64,000 nucleotides of DNA from Mallotus nudiflorus (taxonomy: Eukaryota; Streptophyta; Magnoliopsida; Malpighiales; Euphorbiaceae), in contig CANTUR010000383.1 in the NCBI GenBank assembly GCA_947683625.1, positions 3,444,501 to 3,508,500 on the forward strand, written 5' to 3'. Positions 60,876-64,000 of this stretch are shown here, in pieces. The first letter of the stretch is position 1, and each line of letters begins with the position of its first letter. Both the position numbers and the translations under genes were made by a program. The notes under the pieces were generated by a model, which was not told where the DNA came from, did not search any database, and saw only the letters and a list, made by a program, of their open reading frames with translations.

Positions 60876-62159
60876 AGCCCAGTAGGCCCAGTATAAGATA
60901 GGCTAGAGAGTCGACACCTCTGTGTAGAGGCGATCACCTCTATGGCAGCTGGTGATGAGGCGATTGCCTCATTGTAAAAGCCCCACCTCTGCAGCCACTT
61001 GCCTTTGCATTAAATGCAGAGGTGACTATGACAGCCAACTTGGTGGGCTCACCTTGATTGGAGCTCAGTCTCTAGTCTAGAAAAGAAATTTTTAGGAAGA
61101 GGGAAAAAACTAGGAAGGTAATGATGAAAGAGAGTAGTAAGGGTATGGACTAGAAAGGTGATTAAAATGGAAGAAAGAGAGAGGAAGAGGGAAAAAACTA
61201 GGAAGGTAATGATGAAAGAGAGTAGTAAGGGTATGGACTAGAAAGGTGATTAAAATGGAAGAAAGAGAGAGGAAAAAGGGGGTTAGTAAGAAGGGGATTA
61301 AAAATTTGGAAAAAAAAAAGAGGGGGAGAACTTTCAAGGAGAGAGCTCTGAAACAAAGAAGGAGAAAATTTCCTTAAGAAAAGGAGAGGAAAGTAAGTGA
61401 AATTCAAGGGTGATTTTCTTGAAGAATGAGGGTAAAAGGCTTGTATTCAATGGGAGACTGACATCTATATTCATTTTTAAGGGCTAACTATATTGGAAAA
61501 AACTCATTCTCAAGTAATTATTTTGATTCTTTTAAGATTAAACTATAGATTTGCATAACCTCTAACTTATTTATCTATTAGTTTGTTCATCCACTCTCTT
61601 ACATTTATTACTTGTGATATGCCATGTCTTTAGCATGATTCACTGAGTTTTAGGTGTAGTTATGCATCTAGCTTGTTTATAATAGTAGATTCTTGCTTGA
61701 AGTGGAAGTTTGCCAGTTTAAGAGTCGTTTGGGTCTGTTGAAGTGTCGCCTCACTACAATGAGGCGCCATTTTGACAAGCCCTGGCGCTACTTTGATAGG
61801 CCAACTATATAATTTTGGTTTTGTAAATTAATTTTTTGCCTCTTCCTTTATGATTTTATATGTCTTGGAAGCTAACATCTTGATGTATTACAAGAAATTA
61901 AAATGATTCTGATTGTTTGATTCAATACCTAACCCTTTTCTCATTTTTTTACTATATTTTATGTAAATTAATGCTTGTTTATTTTTTATTTATTTTCCAT
62001 TTATTATAATTTCATTTGAGTAAAGCATTATAATCTCTAATCCCTTTCCCCATTTGATTCGAATGTATTATTTGTAAGTTATTATTATTTTCTTTATTTA
62101 TAGTGGATGTTGAGACCAAAATACATAAAAGAAATTAATGTGCAAACTTGGACTTAATT
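60876..62159 (+). other. Unclassified, partly GC-richer sequence with mini-hairpins
   Basis: The first 200 bases carry repeated GAGGCG/CGCCTC-type motifs such as CCTCTGTGTAGAGG and GAGGCGATTGCCTC, and the motif recurs at about 61760. The composition looks like transposon leader sequence, but no terminal structure or coding domain is seen. It includes the 88-bp tandem duplication at 61095-61270. Confidence 0.4.
61095..61270 (+). repeat. Near-perfect 88-bp tandem duplication
   Basis: Two adjacent copies begin GGAAGAGGGAAAAAACTAGG at 61095 and 61183 and are almost identical. A short partial continuation follows. Purine-rich and non-coding; the identity implies a recent event. Confidence 0.9.
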
Positions 62160-62176
62160 ATAAAATGTGACAATTG

Positions 62177-62645
62177 TTCGAAGGAAATTGCAATTTGCAT
62201 GGTAATAAAGAAATAATTAAATAATTAAAGGTAATAAAACACAAAACACAAACGGAGGCCAACCACAAGGTTGGGTGGGCATTCCAAAAGCTCATACCCA
62301 GTTTTTGAACTTGATTTCTGATGACGACTTCTAAGAACCTTCGTGTGATCTAGTTGTTATACAATGTATCCCGGCTTTTACTCGGGTGACGACTCCATCT
62401 TCGAGTAGGCTTTATGACCTATTATTTGAAGGAAATTACAATTCGCGTGGTACTAAAGAAATAAAATACAAATGGAGACCAACCATAAGGTTGGGTGGAC
62501 ATTCCAAAAGCTCTTACTCAGTTTCCTAACTCAATCTTTGATGACGGCTTTTGGGAACCTTCGTGGGATTCAATTACTGTACAATGTGTCCCGATTTTTA
62601 CCCGGGTGGCTACTCCATCTCTGAGTAGGTTTTATGATCTATTTC
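62177..62645 (+). repeat. Diverged tandem duplication of about 240 bp
   Basis: Copy 1 (about 62177-62420) and copy 2 (about 62427-62645) share CCAACCA.AAGGTTGGGTGG, CATTCCAAAAGCTC, ACCTTCGTG, ACAATGT.TCCCG and ACTCCATCT..GAGTAGG in order. There is no open frame across either copy. The family is not recognised. Confidence 0.85.
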
Positions 62646-62796
62646 GTATTTTTTAGTGGGCCTCAAGTCCACATAGTGCCGTGGTCGCTAAATACTTTAG
62701 CGCACACTAAATCCCATTGCCTATAATTATATATATATATATACAATCAAAATTTTTATAAAAAAATGGAATTTATTTGCTAATCGAGCATTTCTT

Positions 62797-62892
62797 CTAT
62801 ATATATACACACTAATAAACAATCACGTGTTTCACACGTAAATGAAAAATTCATTTAACTCATGATATATAGTCTATAAACAATTAAGTATC

Positions 62893-62923
<31 letters not shown>

Positions 62924-63875
62924 ATAAAAGTAATTTTATAATCTTAATTTTTTTATTATTAAAAAATACATCTTTAAATAAATGATTAATTTAATTTTTT
63001 TTAAATATTCAAACAATTTAAGTATTTCTATTATTATAAACTCTATTTATACATAAAAAGTAAACTTTAAGTTAAAATAACTATAAAATAACCTTAAAAT
63101 TGGTGGTTAGTGCATTTTAAAAAATAAAAAAGTTATGAAATAAACATATGTTTATAGCTATAGTTAGAGATAGATCATGAGAAAAAATTAATCAACATGT
63201 GTTTTTGAATTCTATTAGCAATCAGAATTTGCAAGTTCAATGGAAAAAAAATATATGCATTAATATTGAAGGGCTACAACATGAAATTATAATAAAAATA
63301 ATACATACAAATTACAAAAAAATAAGTCAAATTCATCACGTAATATTTTTTTTTTGTTTTGTTGTCATAGAAACATATCTATATATAGTTATGATCAATC
63401 AAGACATACATTAAGTATACTTCATCAAATATAAAAACTATAAACTCTCTTTAAAAATATTTTTAAGTGATATAATTGTGAAATAAAATACTTACCTTTT
63501 ATAAATTTAATTTAACTGTTAATTTTAATTTAGTTAGGAATTCATAATGTAAATACAATTGTATTTAATATATCTAAACATTAATCCTAATTTAAATAGA
63601 AATCCTATAAAATAAAAGTTAACCTAATTAAAATAAGAAATAAACTTTCAATGAAATTAAAATTATATTTTAATTAATTTAATTTTACTTTTATTAGTAA
63701 ATGAAACATTGATTATAATTTAAACAGAAATTCTATAAAATATAAGTTAACCCAATTAATATAAAAAATAGACTTTCAATCAAATACTTTTATTAGAAAA
63801 TGACTAAATTATCTAATTTTTATATAATAATGACCGAATACTTTTTCATAATTTTGTCTGTCCCCCCTTTCGTGT
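62797..63875 (-). mobile_element. Helitron-like AT-rich non-autonomous element, copy C
   Basis: The copy keeps a terminal hairpin ACGTGT-TTC-ACACGT (62825-62839). On the minus strand it is followed by GATTGTTTATTAGT, so the terminus reads TTAG where copy B has CTAG. An ATT-type microsatellite (62895-62922), two to three tandem interior units (63600-63800) and the end motif GACTAAATTATC...TTCATAATTTTGTC follow as in copies A and B. No coding capacity. Confidence 0.55.
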
Positions 63876-64000
63876 TTTTAACTTTTTACCATCAAATTTT
63901 AGTATTTACAGGCAAAGAAAACTTTTATAAATGAATTTTTTAATAAAATTTATTTTAAAAAAAATTAAATTCATTGTAATCAAACATATTTCATTAATAA

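Noticed and set aside
61110..61407. Two overlapping minus-strand frames rich in Ser, Leu and Phe
   Set aside because: They are products of the purine-rich 88-bp tandem duplication read in reverse, not a gene.
1..64000. CRISPR arrays, bacterial operons, tRNA and rRNA genes
   Set aside because: None seen. The window is plant nuclear DNA, and no cloverleaf or rRNA-like sequence was recognised by eye. A tRNAscan run would be needed to exclude tRNAs fully.

Overview
This window is nuclear DNA from a flowering plant, almost certainly a eudicot. It is AT-rich, its genes have short GT-AG exons separated by AT-rich introns, and it carries several classes of plant transposable element. The species cannot be named from the sequence alone.

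Four protein-coding genes can be reconstructed exon by exon. They are a LOG2/LUL4-type RING E3 ligase (1171-3976, +), a farnesylated heavy-metal-associated HIPP protein (9844-11777, +), the stomatal bHLH regulator MUTE (37414-38933, -) and an MKP2/DsPTP1B-type dual-specificity MAP-kinase phosphatase (41854-43243, -). From memory this is the gene order of Arabidopsis At3g06140-At3g06130-At3g06120-At3g06110. The block therefore looks like conserved microsynteny that was stretched in this genome. About 25.6 kb of AT-rich, transposon-derived DNA separates the HIPP gene from MUTE.

Region by region: 1-1.17 kb is upstream DNA. 1.17-4.2 kb holds the E3 ligase. 4.2-9.7 kb is non-coding and includes a small SINE-like retroposon with a 15-bp target-site duplication. 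9.7-12.1 kb holds the HIPP gene. 12.1-37.4 kb has no convincing gene but holds two MITEs with 9-bp duplications, a truncated third, a foldback element, a 5'-truncated LINE inside a duplicated segment, and two copies of a very AT-rich Helitron-like family. 37.4-43.9 kb holds MUTE and the phosphatase.

44.2-60.9 kb is a retrotransposon pile-up. A 2.87-kb solo LTR of a Tekay/Del-like family (TSD AAAAC) lies about 1 kb upstream of the phosphatase start codon. Next comes a decayed Ty1/copia element (47157-60870) whose integrase is split by a Tekay chromovirus (49519-58531, TSD TAATC). 60.9-64 kb holds tandem duplications, an unclassified repeat and a third Helitron-like copy.

No new enzymatic or defence system is evident. 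The most unusual signals are conserved nested hairpins and a covarying tandem hairpin pair inside the 3.4-kb Tekay LTR, a stop-codon spectrum in both LTR elements that points to cytosine deamination, and a cluster of four Ser-Pro dipeptides in the MUTE linker beside a MAPK-phosphatase gene.
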